From the NCBI GenBank assembly GCA_945898095.1, contig CAMDHE010000033.1:1-39224 (forward strand): a DNA stretch of 39,224 nucleotides. The letters are read 5' to 3'. Origin of the DNA: Roseateles toxinivorans (lineage in GTDB: Bacteria > Pseudomonadota > Gammaproteobacteria > Burkholderiales > Burkholderiaceae_C). Positions 8,452 to 16,748 of this stretch are shown here, piece by piece. The notes beneath the pieces were generated by a model. It had not been told where the DNA came from. It ran no database searches and worked only from the letters and a program-made list of their open reading frames with translations. A program made the position numbers and the translations under genes. The stretch's first letter is position 1. The number at the start of each line of letters is the position of its first letter.

Positions 8452-10127
8452 AGCACCTCGGAAGCAAAATCCGCCAGACGCGAGCGCTCGCCGCGCGCCA
8501 GCGTCACATGGCCGCTGTGCGCCCAGCCCTTGAAACGGTCGACCGCATAGGTCAGCCCCGAGCTGCCTTCGGTCAGGTAGGGCGTGTCGATCTGTGCGAG
8601 GTTGCCCAGACAGACGATCTTGGTGCCGGGTCCGGCGCGGGTGATCAAGGTCTTCATCTGTTTGGGCGTCAAGTTCTGCGCCTCGTCGATGATCACGTAC
8701 TTGTTCAGGAAGGTGCGGCCGCGCATGAAGTTCATGCTCTTGATCTTGATCTTGCTGCGCACCAGGTCATTGGTCGCGGCACGTCCCCATTCGCCGGCGG
8801 CGCTGTCGCCGCGCGCCAGCACTTCAAGGTTGTCGTCCAGCGCACCCATCCAGGGGCTCATCTTCTCTTCCTCGGTGCCGGGCAGGAAGCCGATGTCCTC
8901 GCCCACCGGCACGGTCACACGAGTGACAATGATCTCCGAATAGCGGCGTTCGTCGAGCACTTGCGAGAGTCCTGCGGCCAGCGTCATCAGCGTCTTGCCG
9001 GTGCCGGCATTGCCGGTCAACGTGACGAAATCGCAGTCCGGATCCATCAGCAAGTTGAGCGCGAAATTCTGCTCGCGGTTGCGTGCCGTGACACCCCAGA
9101 CCGAAGCCTTCTGGTTGCCATGGTCCTTCAAGGTGCGAAGGACGGCAGTTTTCCCGGTGATTTCCAGCACCTTGGCATAAAGCGCTGCGGCGCCCGGCGC
9201 CTCCAGATAGACCAGTTCGTTGACCAGCAACTGCGGGACCAGCGGGCCGCTGATGCGGTAATAAGTGATGCCGCCCTGGCTCCAGCTCTCCATCGTCTTG
9301 CCATGACGCTCCCAAAAATCAGCCGGCAAGGCCTGCACGCCGGTGTAGAGCAGGTCGCTGTCTTCCAGCACCTTGTCGTTGCGGTAATCCTCGGTCGGCA
9401 GGCCCAGGGCACGGGCCTTGATACGCATATTGATGTCCTTGGACACCAGCACCACTTCGCGGCCAGGCAACTTCAGCTTCAAGGCCTGGACGACGGCCAG
9501 GATCTGGTTGTCGGCCTTGCCCTGGGGCAGGCCGGCGGGCAAGGGCGCATCGATCAGCTCGGTCTGGAAGAACAACTTGCCGCCGGCTTCGCGGTGGCCG
9601 GTATGGTCGAGCGGTAGGCCCTTGGCCATTTCCGTGATGCTGCTGGTCTTCAAGCTGGCGGCGAGCGAGTCGAGCTCGCGGCTGACCTGGCGCACATTGC
9701 GCGACACTTCGGTCATGCCCTTTTTGTGCCCGTCGAGCTCTTCGAGCGTGATCATCGGCAGGTAGATGTCATGTTCCTCGAAGCGGAACAAGCTCATCGG
9801 GTCATGCATCAGGACATTGGTGTCGAGCACGAACAGCTTCGGTATGGCGTTGACATCTTTCTTGCCATGCGTTGCTGCCAGTGGTTTGGGCTTGCTCGCC
9901 TTGACCGGCTTGAGCGGCATGAAAGGCTTTGTCGGCGGTAAGTCCCTGGTCACAGGCAAGCTGGCGACAGGCGCCAAATTACGCGCAGGCAATTCAGTGC
10001 GAGGCTCGATCGCGGGTACCGCAAGAATTTTCGGCATCGCCGCAGGCGGGCTGACTGCCAAGGGGGCTGCATAGGCGGTGGATTCGAGTTGGCTGGCGCG
10101 TTTGGTCGGTGGCTTGGGCAATGGCAT
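8448..10127 (-). CDS. PIN domain-PhoH ATPase fusion (PhoH2-like)
   Basis: A protein of about 559 residues with three parts. Residues 1-95 form a Pro/Ala/Lys-rich, probably disordered N terminus. A PIN nuclease domain follows (KLFVLDTNVLMHDP with the first catalytic Asp near 102, LEELDGHKKG, and LVSKDINMRIKARALGL). The last third is a PhoH ATPase (Walker A GNAGTGKT near 372-379, Walker B VIIDEAQNLTP, and the terminal SGLTYAVDRFKG region). Characterised PhoH2 proteins are ATP-dependent RNA helicase/nucleases, so I infer RNA processing. The ATG at 10127 is preferred; a TTG at 10148 would add seven residues. It is followed by a four-base overlap with the HAD phosphatase gene. Despite its old name, a phosphate-starvation role is not shown by the sequence. 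Confidence 0.92.
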   Translation of the reverse strand: MPLPKPPTKRASQLESTAYAAPLAVSPPAAMPKILAVPAIEPRTELPARNLAPVASLPVTRDLPPTKPFMPLKPVKASKPKPLAATHGKKDVNAIPKLFVLDTNVLMHDPMSLFRFEEHDIYLPMITLEELDGHKKGMTEVSRNVRQVSRELDSLAASLKTSSITEMAKGLPLDHTGHREAGGKLFFQTELIDAPLPAGLPQGKADNQILAVVQALKLKLPGREVVLVSKDINMRIKARALGLPTEDYRNDKVLEDSDLLYTGVQALPADFWERHGKTMESWSQGGITYYRISGPLVPQLLVNELVYLEAPGAAALYAKVLEITGKTAVLRTLKDHGNQKASVWGVTARNREQNFALNLLMDPDCDFVTLTGNAGTGKTLMTLAAGLSQVLDERRYSEIIVTRVTVPVGEDIGFLPGTEEEKMSPWMGALDDNLEVLARGDSAAGEWGRAATNDLVRSKIKIKSMNFMRGRTFLNKYVIIDEAQNLTPKQMKTLITRAGPGTKIVCLGNLAQIDTPYLTEGSSGLTYAVDRFKGWAHSGHVTLARGERSRLADFASEVL

Positions 10128-10186
10128 AGGTGGGTTCAATGTGCACAACAGCGGCCTGGTGGCCTGGAGATCGGACCTGAAAACGC

Positions 10187-10217
10187 AAAAAGCCGCACAG
10201 CGCCTGTACGGCTTTTT
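10187..10217 (-). terminator. Strong hairpin with U-tract in the phoH leader region
   Basis: The arms AAAAAGCCG (10187-10195) and CGGCTTTTT (10209-10217) enclose a second small stem ACAG/CTGT, so the hairpin is long and ends in a T-run on both strands. On the minus strand it lies after bcp and 60 bases before the phoH ATG. It could be a second bcp terminator, an attenuator of phoH, or the 3' end of a small RNA. Confidence 0.7.
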
Positions 10218-10279
10218 GGCTCAACCCGGGGTATTTGCAAAGTTTGAATTTTGGCTTGGTGGCGCTCGGGCATGAGCTC

Positions 10280-10307
10280 ATTATGCACAAAGCCATATGA
10301 CGGTCGA
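10280..10307 (-). promoter_or_regulatory. Candidate promoter upstream of phoH
   Basis: On the minus strand, a -10 like CATAAT (10280-10285) and a -35 like TCGACC (10302-10307) are spaced by 16 bases. Transcription would start near 10273, downstream of the bcp terminator at 10341-10375, and would pass through the hairpin at 10187-10217 before reaching phoH. The -35 match is modest. Confidence 0.33.
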
Positions 10308-10340
10308 GCCGAGCCGCAATAGCGGTAGAGGGACGAGCAT

Positions 10341-10375
10341 GAAAAAGCCGGCCTGGATTGCTCCCGGGCCGGCTT
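10341..10375 (-). terminator. Rho-independent terminator of bcp
   Basis: The arms AAGCCGGCC (10345-10353) and GGCCGGCTT (10367-10375) form a perfect 9-bp stem with a 13-base loop. Read on the minus strand the stem is followed by TTTTTC. It begins 25 bases after the bcp stop codon, an ideal place for its terminator. Confidence 0.85.
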
Positions 10376-10399
10376 GGCAATCGGCATCAACTGATCCGC

Positions 10400-10879
10400 T
10401 CAGGCAGCTTCCTTGTTCAGCGCCTTGACTTCGTCAAGCACTTCGTCGACATGACCGGCAACTTTGATGCCGCGCCATTCAGCCCGCAATACACCCTGAG
10501 CATCGATCAGGAAAGTCGAACGCTCGATTCCCTTGACCTTCTTGCCATACATGATCTTGTTCTTGACTACGCCGAACATATGGCAGAGCTTTTCTTCGGT
10601 GTCGGCGATCAGTTCGAACGGCAACTCGAGGTTCAGCTTGAACTTTTCATGCGAAGCCATGTTGTCGCGCGAGACACCCATCACGACTGCCCCGGCATCG
10701 ATGAAATCCTGATGCCGATCACGGAACTGCATCGCTTCAGTGGTGCAACCCGGCGTGTTGTCCTTCGGATAGAAGTACAGTATCAAGACTTGACCTAGGT
10801 AGGTGTTCGGCGTGAACTTGACTCCACCGGTGGCAAGGGCTTCGATGTCCGGCAGATGTTTATTGAGCGCTGGCGTCAT
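10400..10879 (-). CDS. bcp: Thioredoxin-dependent peroxiredoxin, PrxQ/Bcp type
   Basis: A 159-residue peroxiredoxin that reduces hydrogen peroxide and organic peroxides in the cytoplasm. The peroxidatic Cys45 is in FYPKDNTPGCTTEA, and the GIERSTFLID and conserved Arg/Thr of the active site are present. The second cysteine found five residues later in E. coli Bcp (Cys50) is replaced by Met here (CTTEAMQF). The only other cysteine is Cys99 in EEKLCHMFGV, at the same position as Cys99 of E. coli Bcp. The enzyme therefore should work as a 1-Cys peroxiredoxin or use Cys99 for resolution. It has its own probable promoter (perfect TATAAT at 10921-10926) and a strong terminator, so it is likely monocistronic. 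Confidence 0.95.
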   Translation of the reverse strand: MTPALNKHLPDIEALATGGVKFTPNTYLGQVLILYFYPKDNTPGCTTEAMQFRDRHQDFIDAGAVVMGVSRDNMASHEKFKLNLELPFELIADTEEKLCHMFGVVKNKIMYGKKVKGIERSTFLIDAQGVLRAEWRGIKVAGHVDEVLDEVKALNKEAA

Positions 10880-10920
10880 GTGGCGTTAGATGTGGAGCGC
10901 CCGTTCGAGCATAGCCGACA

Positions 10921-10949
10921 ATTATACGTTGATCCGGAATCGCCTTGCT
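10921..10949 (-). promoter_or_regulatory. Candidate bcp promoter
   Basis: On the minus strand the sequence reads TATAAT (10921-10926), a perfect -10, 42 bases before the bcp ATG. The -35 region (about 10943-10949) is poor, with no TTGACA-like hexamer at normal spacing. It may depend on an activator, or be weak. I see no clear activator site. The rest of the 134-base gap to the next gene (10880-11013) shows nothing else of note. Confidence 0.42.
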
Positions 10950-11013
10950 CCGGGCTTCTCGGGATTGCAATCTGCGGCCAGTTGATCCAGTTCAGCCAAG
11001 CCCTGCGTCGCGA

Positions 11014-11388
11014 TCAGGTCTCGATCAACAAGGCCGCCAGCACCGCTCGACCTTCGCTGCTCAGCACGGTGTAAGTGCGGCAGGCTGCGGCCAAGTTCAT
11101 CGTCTCGACGCCGATGCGCGCCTCGATCAGGCGACGATAAAGCAGCGGCTTGGCGAAGCGGATGCGGCTGCCGCTGCCGAAGATCACCAGTTCGGGCTTG
11201 AGCAGCAAAATCTGCTCGAAATGGTCAGCGCTCAAATCCTCGAAGCGCTGCAAGTCCCAGGCTTGCAAGGCGCCGCGCCAGGGGACGAGCAGGCTGCTGC
11301 TGTGCTGGACGCCATTGACCCAGACGCTTTTCTCATCGTGGCGTGAAATGCTGTTGCCGCCTTGCGGCTCGTCGAGTAGAAACTTCAT
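11014..11388 (-). CDS. Mth938-like domain-containing protein (DUF498 family)
   Basis: A 124-residue protein of the Mth938/NDUFAF3-like fold. Visible features are the N-terminal strand-rich part (NSISRHDEKSVWVNGVQHSSSLLVPW), the central LLKPELVIFGSGSRIRFAKP loop, and the C-terminal ARIGVETMNLAAACRTYTVLSSEGRAVLAALL signature in which the GVE..NTxxAxRTYN pattern of the family is recognisable. The mitochondrial relative NDUFAF3 assists complex I assembly; the bacterial function is not established. The start ATG at 11388 fits the family; an in-frame codon at 11421 would add 11 residues. It appears to be a single leftward gene, divergent from the alaA operon. Confidence 0.88.
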   Translation of the reverse strand: MKFLLDEPQGGNSISRHDEKSVWVNGVQHSSSLLVPWRGALQAWDLQRFEDLSADHFEQILLLKPELVIFGSGSRIRFAKPLLYRRLIEARIGVETMNLAAACRTYTVLSSEGRAVLAALLIET

Positions 11389-11528
11389 CGCTTGCTTGCC
11401 TGTGGCTATGCCTGGTTTCAAAGGCTGGAAGGCCTGACGCTGATGCTGCGCCAGCGATGCCCGCCCAGCCTGTGCTTAAATTGTATGTTTTGCGGCCCCT
11501 GATCGGCCACATCGCGAACCGTAGATCC

Positions 11529-11544
11529 AGGAGTTCATGTCTTG
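11529..11544 (+). promoter_or_regulatory. Ribosome-binding site that decides the TTG start of alaA, with a two-codon mini-frame
   Basis: AGGAG at 11529-11533 is followed after two bases by an out-of-frame ATG TCT TGA (11536-11544). The TTG start of the aminotransferase (11542) overlaps the stop of this mini-frame as TTGA. With AGGAG eight bases upstream, TTG is the best supported start; no in-frame ATG or GTG lies nearby. Confidence 0.5.
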
Positions 11545-12768
11545 AAGCCCATCGCCAAATCCAGCAAGCTGGCCAATGTCTGCTACGACATCCGCGGCCC
11601 CGTCATGGACAAGGCGCGCCAGATGGAAGAAGAGGGCCAGAAAATCATCAAGCTGAACATCGGCAATATCGCCGCTTTCGGCCTGCAGCCTCCCGACGAA
11701 ATCGTCCAGGACATGATACGCAATCTGCCTTCTGCAGCGGGCTATACCGATTCGAAGGGCTTGTTCGCACCGCGCAAGGCCGTTGTTCATTACAGCCAGG
11801 AAAAAAAGGTTGCTGGCGTCACTGTCGACGATGTCTACCTGGGCAACGGCGCTTCCGAGTTGATCGTGATGGCGCTCAATGCCTTGCTCGACGACGGCGA
11901 CGAAGTGCTGCTGCCGGCGCCTGATTACCCGCTCTACACCGCCGCGGTGGCGCTGTCGGGCGGCAAGCCGGTGCATTACATCTGTGATGAGCAGAGCGAC
12001 TGGATGCCGGACATTGCCGACATCAAGTCCAAGATCACGCCGAACACGCGTGCCATCGTCGTCATCAATCCGAACAATCCGACCGGCGCGCTTTATCCGG
12101 AAAGCCTGTTGCAGGAAATCATCGAGATCGCCCGTCAGCACCAGCTGATCATCATGGCCGATGAAATCTATGACAAGACGCTTTATGACGGTAATGTCCA
12201 CACCAGCATCGCGTCGCTGGCTGATGATGTGTTCTGCCTGACCTTCAACGGCCTGTCGAAGAATTACCGCGCCTGTGGCTACCGTGCCGGCTGGATGGTG
12301 GTGTCGGGCGAGAAACGCCATGCCCAGGACTACATCACCGGCCTGAACATGCTGGCATCGATGCGCTTGTGCGCCAACACGCCGGGCCAATTGGCGATCC
12401 AGACCGCTTTGGGCGGCTATCAAAGCATCAAGGACCTGGTAGCGCCGAGCGGGCGCTTGTGCCGTCAGCGTGACCTGGCTTTTGATCTGCTGAGCCAGAT
12501 TCCTGGTGTCAGCGTGGTCAAGCCCAAGGCTGCGCTCTACATGTTTCCTCGGCTCGATCCGAAGATCTATCCGATCGCTGATGATCAGCAGTTCGCCTAT
12601 GAACTGCTGGCCGAGGAGAAGGTGCTGATCGTTCAGGGCACAGGTTTCAACTGGACTGCTCCCGACCATTTCAGGCTGGTCTTTCTGCCCAATTCTGATG
12701 ATCTCAAAGAGGCGATCGGGCGGATCGAGCGCTTCCTTTTTCAATATCGCAAGCGGGCAGGGCGCTGA
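11542..12768 (+). CDS. alaA: Pyridoxal-phosphate aminotransferase, AlaA-like (alanine transaminase family)
   Basis: A 408-residue fold-type I class I/II aminotransferase. The N terminus (YDIRGPVMDKARQMEEEGQKIIKLNIGN) is that of AlaA-type glutamate-pyruvate transaminases. The PLP-related sites are visible: ASELIVMALNALLDDGDEVLLPAPDYPLY, the INPNNPTGALY signature with the conserved Asn, ADEIYDK with the Asp and Tyr, and the Schiff-base Lys240 in NGLSKNYRACGYRAGW. It should convert glutamate and pyruvate to alanine and 2-oxoglutarate. It lies 32 bases upstream of hom; in Burkholderiales an aminotransferase commonly precedes hom-thrC. The start is TTG at 11542 (see the ribosome-binding site entry). 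Confidence 0.92.
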   Translation: MKPIAKSSKLANVCYDIRGPVMDKARQMEEEGQKIIKLNIGNIAAFGLQPPDEIVQDMIRNLPSAAGYTDSKGLFAPRKAVVHYSQEKKVAGVTVDDVYLGNGASELIVMALNALLDDGDEVLLPAPDYPLYTAAVALSGGKPVHYICDEQSDWMPDIADIKSKITPNTRAIVVINPNNPTGALYPESLLQEIIEIARQHQLIIMADEIYDKTLYDGNVHTSIASLADDVFCLTFNGLSKNYRACGYRAGWMVVSGEKRHAQDYITGLNMLASMRLCANTPGQLAIQTALGGYQSIKDLVAPSGRLCRQRDLAFDLLSQIPGVSVVKPKAALYMFPRLDPKIYPIADDQQFAYELLAEEKVLIVQGTGFNWTAPDHFRLVFLPNSDDLKEAIGRIERFLFQYRKRAGR

Positions 12769-12800
12769 CCCTGGCCATTTCCAACCGTAGAAGACTCCTC

Positions 12801-14111
12801 ATGAAACCGATCAAAGTTGGCCTGCTGGGCATTGGCACCGTGGGCAGTGGCACGTTCAATGTGCTGCGCCGCAATCAGGAAGAAATTCGTGGCCGTGCCG
12901 GCCGTGGCATTGAAATCGCAATGGTCGCCGACCTCGACGTCGAGCGCGCGCGCGCCATCGTCGGCGATGGCGTCAACGTCGTCAGCGATGCGCGACTGGT
13001 CATCGCCAACCCCGAAATCGACATCGTGGTCGAGTTGATCGGTGGCTACGGCATTGCGCGTGCCCTGGTGCTCGAAGCGATCGCCGCTGGCAAGCATGTG
13101 GTCACCGCCAACAAGTCCTTGCTGGCCTTGCATGGCACCGAGATCTTTGCCGCAGCACGCGCCAAGGGTGTGGTCGTGGCCTTCGAGGCCGCAGTCGCCG
13201 GAGGCATTCCGATCATCAAGGCGCTGCGCGAAGGTTTGACCGCCAACCGCATCGAATGGATCGCCGGCATCATCAACGGCACGACCAATTTCATCCTGTC
13301 CGAGATGCGTAGCAAGGGCCTCGATTTCGGCGTGGTGCTGAAGGAAGCACAACGCCTGGGCTATGCCGAAGCCGACCCGACCTTCGACATCGAGGGCATC
13401 GACGCGGCGCACAAGCTGACCTTGATGAGCGCGATCGCATTCGGTATCCCAGTGCAGTTCGACCATGCCCATGTCGAAGGCATTACCAAGCTGCAGGCCG
13501 CCGACATCAAATATGCCGAGCAACTCGGTTACCGCATCAAGTTGCTTGGCCTGACGCGTCGCCGCGAGCAGGGCATCGAGCTGCGTGTGCATCCGACGCT
13601 GGTACCGATCAACCGCCTGATCGCCAATGTCGAAGGTGCGATGAATGCGGTGATGGTGCAGGGCGATGCGGTCGGCACGACGCTGTATTACGGCAAAGGT
13701 GCTGGCGCCGAGCCGACCGCTTCGGCCGTGATTGCCGATCTGGTCGACATCACCCGCCTGGCCACCGCCGATCCCGACCACCGCGTACCGCATCTGGCTT
13801 TCCAGCATGACGCCATGAACGACACACCGGTGCTGGTCATGGACTTGGTGCTGACCTCGTTCTATCTGCGCTTGTGTGTGGCCGATCGGGCCGGCGTGTT
13901 GTCCAGCATCACGACCATCCTGGCTGAAAACGATATTTCGATCGATGCGGTGCTGCAGCGCGAATCGGCCGAAGGTGAGAAACAGACCGACCTGATCATC
14001 CTGACCCATCAGACCGTCGAGGGACGCATGAACAAGGCCCTGGCACAGATGCAGGCTTTGTCGACGGTGCTGGCGCCGATCGTGCGCATCCGCAAGGAAG
14101 AGCTTGCATGA
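12801..14111 (+). CDS. hom: Homoserine dehydrogenase
   Basis: A 436-residue monofunctional homoserine dehydrogenase, which reduces aspartate semialdehyde to homoserine in the threonine/methionine pathway. It has the NAD(P)-binding GLLGIGTVGSGTF at residues 8-18, the TANKSLLALHG and FEAAVAGGIPIIK segments, the GIINGTTNFILSEM catalytic region with YAEADPTFDIEGIDAAHKL, and a C-terminal ACT domain (from about residue 350: LRLCVADRAGVLSSITTILAENDISIDAV). The ACT domain is the usual site of threonine feedback inhibition. The gene is not fused to aspartokinase. Its TGA overlaps the ATG of thrC (ATGA), so the two are coupled. Confidence 0.97.
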   Translation: MKPIKVGLLGIGTVGSGTFNVLRRNQEEIRGRAGRGIEIAMVADLDVERARAIVGDGVNVVSDARLVIANPEIDIVVELIGGYGIARALVLEAIAAGKHVVTANKSLLALHGTEIFAAARAKGVVVAFEAAVAGGIPIIKALREGLTANRIEWIAGIINGTTNFILSEMRSKGLDFGVVLKEAQRLGYAEADPTFDIEGIDAAHKLTLMSAIAFGIPVQFDHAHVEGITKLQAADIKYAEQLGYRIKLLGLTRRREQGIELRVHPTLVPINRLIANVEGAMNAVMVQGDAVGTTLYYGKGAGAEPTASAVIADLVDITRLATADPDHRVPHLAFQHDAMNDTPVLVMDLVLTSFYLRLCVADRAGVLSSITTILAENDISIDAVLQRESAEGEKQTDLIILTHQTVEGRMNKALAQMQALSTVLAPIVRIRKEELA

Positions 14112-15508
14112 AATATCTGAGCACCCGCGGTGACAAGACCGAACGTGCCTTTTGCGAAATCCTGCTTGAAGGTCTGGCACCCGATGGCGGACTCTATCTG
14201 CCGCAGTCCTATCCACAGGTCGATGTCCAAACGCTGGCGCGCTGGCGAGGCTTGTCTTATGCCGACCTGGCTTTCGAGATCCTGTCGCTGTATATCGACG
14301 ACATTCCGGCCGCTGATCTGCATGAGCTGACAAGGCGCACCTATACCGAGGCGGTCTTCGGCACGCCCGAGATCACGCCGCTGAAGCCGCTGGCGCCGGG
14401 TCTGGCCTTGCAGGCCCTATCGAACGGCCCGACTCTGGCCTTCAAGGACATGGCCATGCAGTTGCTCGGCGGACTGTTCGAGTATGAGTTGAAGCGTCGC
14501 GGCGAGACCCTCAATATCCTCGGTGCCACCTCGGGTGACACCGGCAGCGCGGCTGAATATGCGATGCGCGGCAAGGCCGGCGTGAATGTCTTCATGCTCA
14601 GCCCGCAGGGCCGCATGAGTCCGTTCCAGCAGGCGCAGATGTTCAGCCTGCAGGACGCCAATATCCACAATATCGCTGTGCAAGGCGTTTTTGATGACTG
14701 CCAGGACATCGTCAAGGCGGTCTCCAACGATCTGGCGTTCAAGCGCAAATACAAGATCGGGACCGTCAACTCGATCAATTGGGCGCGTCTGCTGGCCCAG
14801 GTCGTCTATTACTTCGCCGGCTATTTCCAGGCGACAAAATCCGACGACGAACGGGTCAGCTTCACCGTGCCATCGGGCAACTTCGGCAATGTCTGCGCCG
14901 GCCATGTCGCGCGCATGATGGGCCTGCCGATCAAGCAGTTGGTGGTGGCGACGAACGAAAACGATGTGCTCGACGAATTTTTCCGCAGCGGCGTCTACCT
15001 TGTGCGCGGCAGCACGCAGGAGACCTCGAGCCCTTCGATGGATATTTCCAAGGCCAGCAATTTCGAGCGCTTTGTCTTCGACCTGCTGGGCCGAGATGGC
15101 GCCAGGGTCAAGTCCCTGTTCGGCGACACGCTGGCAAGTGCCGGACGTTTCAGCATCAGCCCCGAGGAATACCAGCGCATCGGGCAATTCGGCTTTGTCT
15201 CAGGTTCGAGCAACCATGCCGACCGGCTGGCAACGATTCGCAAGGCCTACCAGGACTATGGCGTGCTGATCGATACCCATACCGCCGATGGCCTGAAAGT
15301 TGCGTTGCAGCATCTTGAAGCCGGCGTGCCGATGCTGGTGCTCGAAACAGCCCTGCCAGCCAAGTTCGCCGCGACGATCGTCGAAGCGCTGGGCATCGAG
15401 CCACCGCGCCCGGCCGGGCTTGCCAACATCGAAGCGCTGCCCAAACGTGTCACCGTGATGGCCGTCGATGTCCAGGCCGTCAAGGACTTCGTTGTCGCCC
15501 ATGTCTGA
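14108..15508 (+). CDS. thrC: Threonine synthase
   Basis: A 466-residue PLP-dependent fold-type II enzyme that makes threonine from O-phosphohomoserine. The N terminus MKYLSTRGDKTERAFCEILLEGLAPDGGLYLP is diagnostic of the long ThrC class. PLP-binding Lys113 is in PTLAFKDMAMQLLG, followed by GATSGDTGSAAEYAMRGK (phosphate-binding) and the VPSGNFGNVCAGHVARMMGLPI segment. It overlaps hom by four bases at its start and moeA by eight bases at its end, making it part of the alaA-hom-thrC-moeA-moaD transcript. No attenuator-like Thr-rich leader is seen before alaA. Confidence 0.97.
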   Translation: MKYLSTRGDKTERAFCEILLEGLAPDGGLYLPQSYPQVDVQTLARWRGLSYADLAFEILSLYIDDIPAADLHELTRRTYTEAVFGTPEITPLKPLAPGLALQALSNGPTLAFKDMAMQLLGGLFEYELKRRGETLNILGATSGDTGSAAEYAMRGKAGVNVFMLSPQGRMSPFQQAQMFSLQDANIHNIAVQGVFDDCQDIVKAVSNDLAFKRKYKIGTVNSINWARLLAQVVYYFAGYFQATKSDDERVSFTVPSGNFGNVCAGHVARMMGLPIKQLVVATNENDVLDEFFRSGVYLVRGSTQETSSPSMDISKASNFERFVFDLLGRDGARVKSLFGDTLASAGRFSISPEEYQRIGQFGFVSGSSNHADRLATIRKAYQDYGVLIDTHTADGLKVALQHLEAGVPMLVLETALPAKFAATIVEALGIEPPRPAGLANIEALPKRVTVMAVDVQAVKDFVVAHV

Positions 15509-16748
15509 AGCTCGCGCTCCCATGCTGACGCTGGAGGAGGCGCTCGCGCGCTTGCTGAGCAGCATCGAGCCGCTGGGCTTGACCGAAACCAGGCGCACTG
15601 AGCAGGCCTTGGGTCGAATTTTGGCCCGGGATGTCGTGTCCCTGCTCGATGTGCCGCCGGCTGACAACACCAGCATGGACGGCTATGCCTTGCTGGCTGC
15701 CGATGTGCTGCAGCCAGGTACCTTGCTGCCGGTGGCGCAGCGGGTGCCGGCCGGTGTCGTCGGCGCGCGTCACCAGGAAGGCACGGCCGCGCGCATCTTC
15801 ACCGGTGCGCAGATTCCCCTCGGCGCCGATGCGGTGGTGATGCAGGAGCAATGCCAGGCCAGCGCATTGCCGGGTGGCGGACTCGGTATGGTGCAAATCA
15901 ACACCTTGCCGGTTTCGGGTCAATGGATCCGTCGCCGAGGTGAAGACGTGGCTCAGGGTACCGTCGTGCTGGCCGCTGGGGCGCGCCTTGACGCCGCCGC
16001 GCTGGGGCTGGCAGCTTCGGTTGGTGCGGCCGAACTGCAGTTGGCCTGTCGCCCCAAGGTGGCTCTGTTCTCGACCGGCGACGAACTGGTCATGCCTGGT
16101 GAGCCCTTGCGGCCCGGTGCGATCTACAACTCAAATCGCTTCATGCTGCGCGGCCTGCTCGAAGGCATGGGCTGCGAGGTCATCGATCTGGGTATCGTTC
16201 CGGATCAGCTGGAAGCTACGCGCCAGGCCTTGCGCGAGGCCGCATTGCAAGCCGATCTGATCATCACTTCGGGCGGTGTCTCGGTCGGCGAGGAAGACCA
16301 TTTGCGGCCTGCGCTGCAGCTTGAAGGCCGTATCGACCTTTGGCAAATCGCGATCAAACCGGGCAAGCCGCTGGCTTTTGGCGAAGTCCGGCGCGCTGAC
16401 CGCAGCCCGGCCTGGTTCATTGGCTTGCCGGGCAATCCGGTCTCGAGCTTCGTCACCTTCCTGCTCGCAGTGCGCCCGGTCATCCTGCGCCTGCAGGGTG
16501 CCACTCGCCTGGCGCCGCGCGGCTTCAACTTGCGTGCTGATTTCGACTGGCCGCGACCCGATCGTCGGCAGGAGTTCCTGCGGGTGCGCTTGAACGCCGC
16601 CGGTGGACTGGATTTGTTCCCGAACCAGAGCTCGGGTGTGCTGACCTCGGCGGTCTGGGGCGACGGATTGCTCGACAACCCCGGGCTGCAGACGATCAAG
16701 GCCGGGCAACTGGTTCGCTTCATTCCCTTTTCCGAGCTGCTGACATGA
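15501..16748 (+). CDS. moeA: Molybdopterin molybdenumtransferase
   Basis: A 415-residue MoeA that inserts molybdate into adenylated molybdopterin during cofactor synthesis. Recognisable parts are the DNTSMDGYALLAADV motif, the GAQIPLGADAVVMQEQC region, the WIRRRGEDVAQGTVVLAAGARL segment, the MoCF domain with STGDELVMPGEPLRPGAIYNSN and ITSGGVSVGEEDH, and the IGLPGNPVSSFVTFLLAVRP signature, then a beta-barrel C-terminal domain. The ATG at 15501 overlaps the thrC stop; an ATG at 15522 is an alternative. The downstream moaD overlaps it as ATGA. Confidence 0.95.
   Translation: MSEARAPMLTLEEALARLLSSIEPLGLTETRRTEQALGRILARDVVSLLDVPPADNTSMDGYALLAADVLQPGTLLPVAQRVPAGVVGARHQEGTAARIFTGAQIPLGADAVVMQEQCQASALPGGGLGMVQINTLPVSGQWIRRRGEDVAQGTVVLAAGARLDAAALGLAASVGAAELQLACRPKVALFSTGDELVMPGEPLRPGAIYNSNRFMLRGLLEGMGCEVIDLGIVPDQLEATRQALREAALQADLIITSGGVSVGEEDHLRPALQLEGRIDLWQIAIKPGKPLAFGEVRRADRSPAWFIGLPGNPVSSFVTFLLAVRPVILRLQGATRLAPRGFNLRADFDWPRPDRRQEFLRVRLNAAGGLDLFPNQSSGVLTSAVWGDGLLDNPGLQTIKAGQLVRFIPFSELLT

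Noticed and set aside
10218-10340. A possible tRNA-like fold between the two hairpins upstream of phoH
   Set aside because: No cloverleaf with proper T-loop and anticodon arm could be drawn on either strand.
12741-14333. A 530-codon frame on the minus strand across hom and the start of thrC
   Set aside because: It is the antisense shadow of high-GC coding sequence; the sense proteins are unmistakable, and the antisense product has no recognisable domain.
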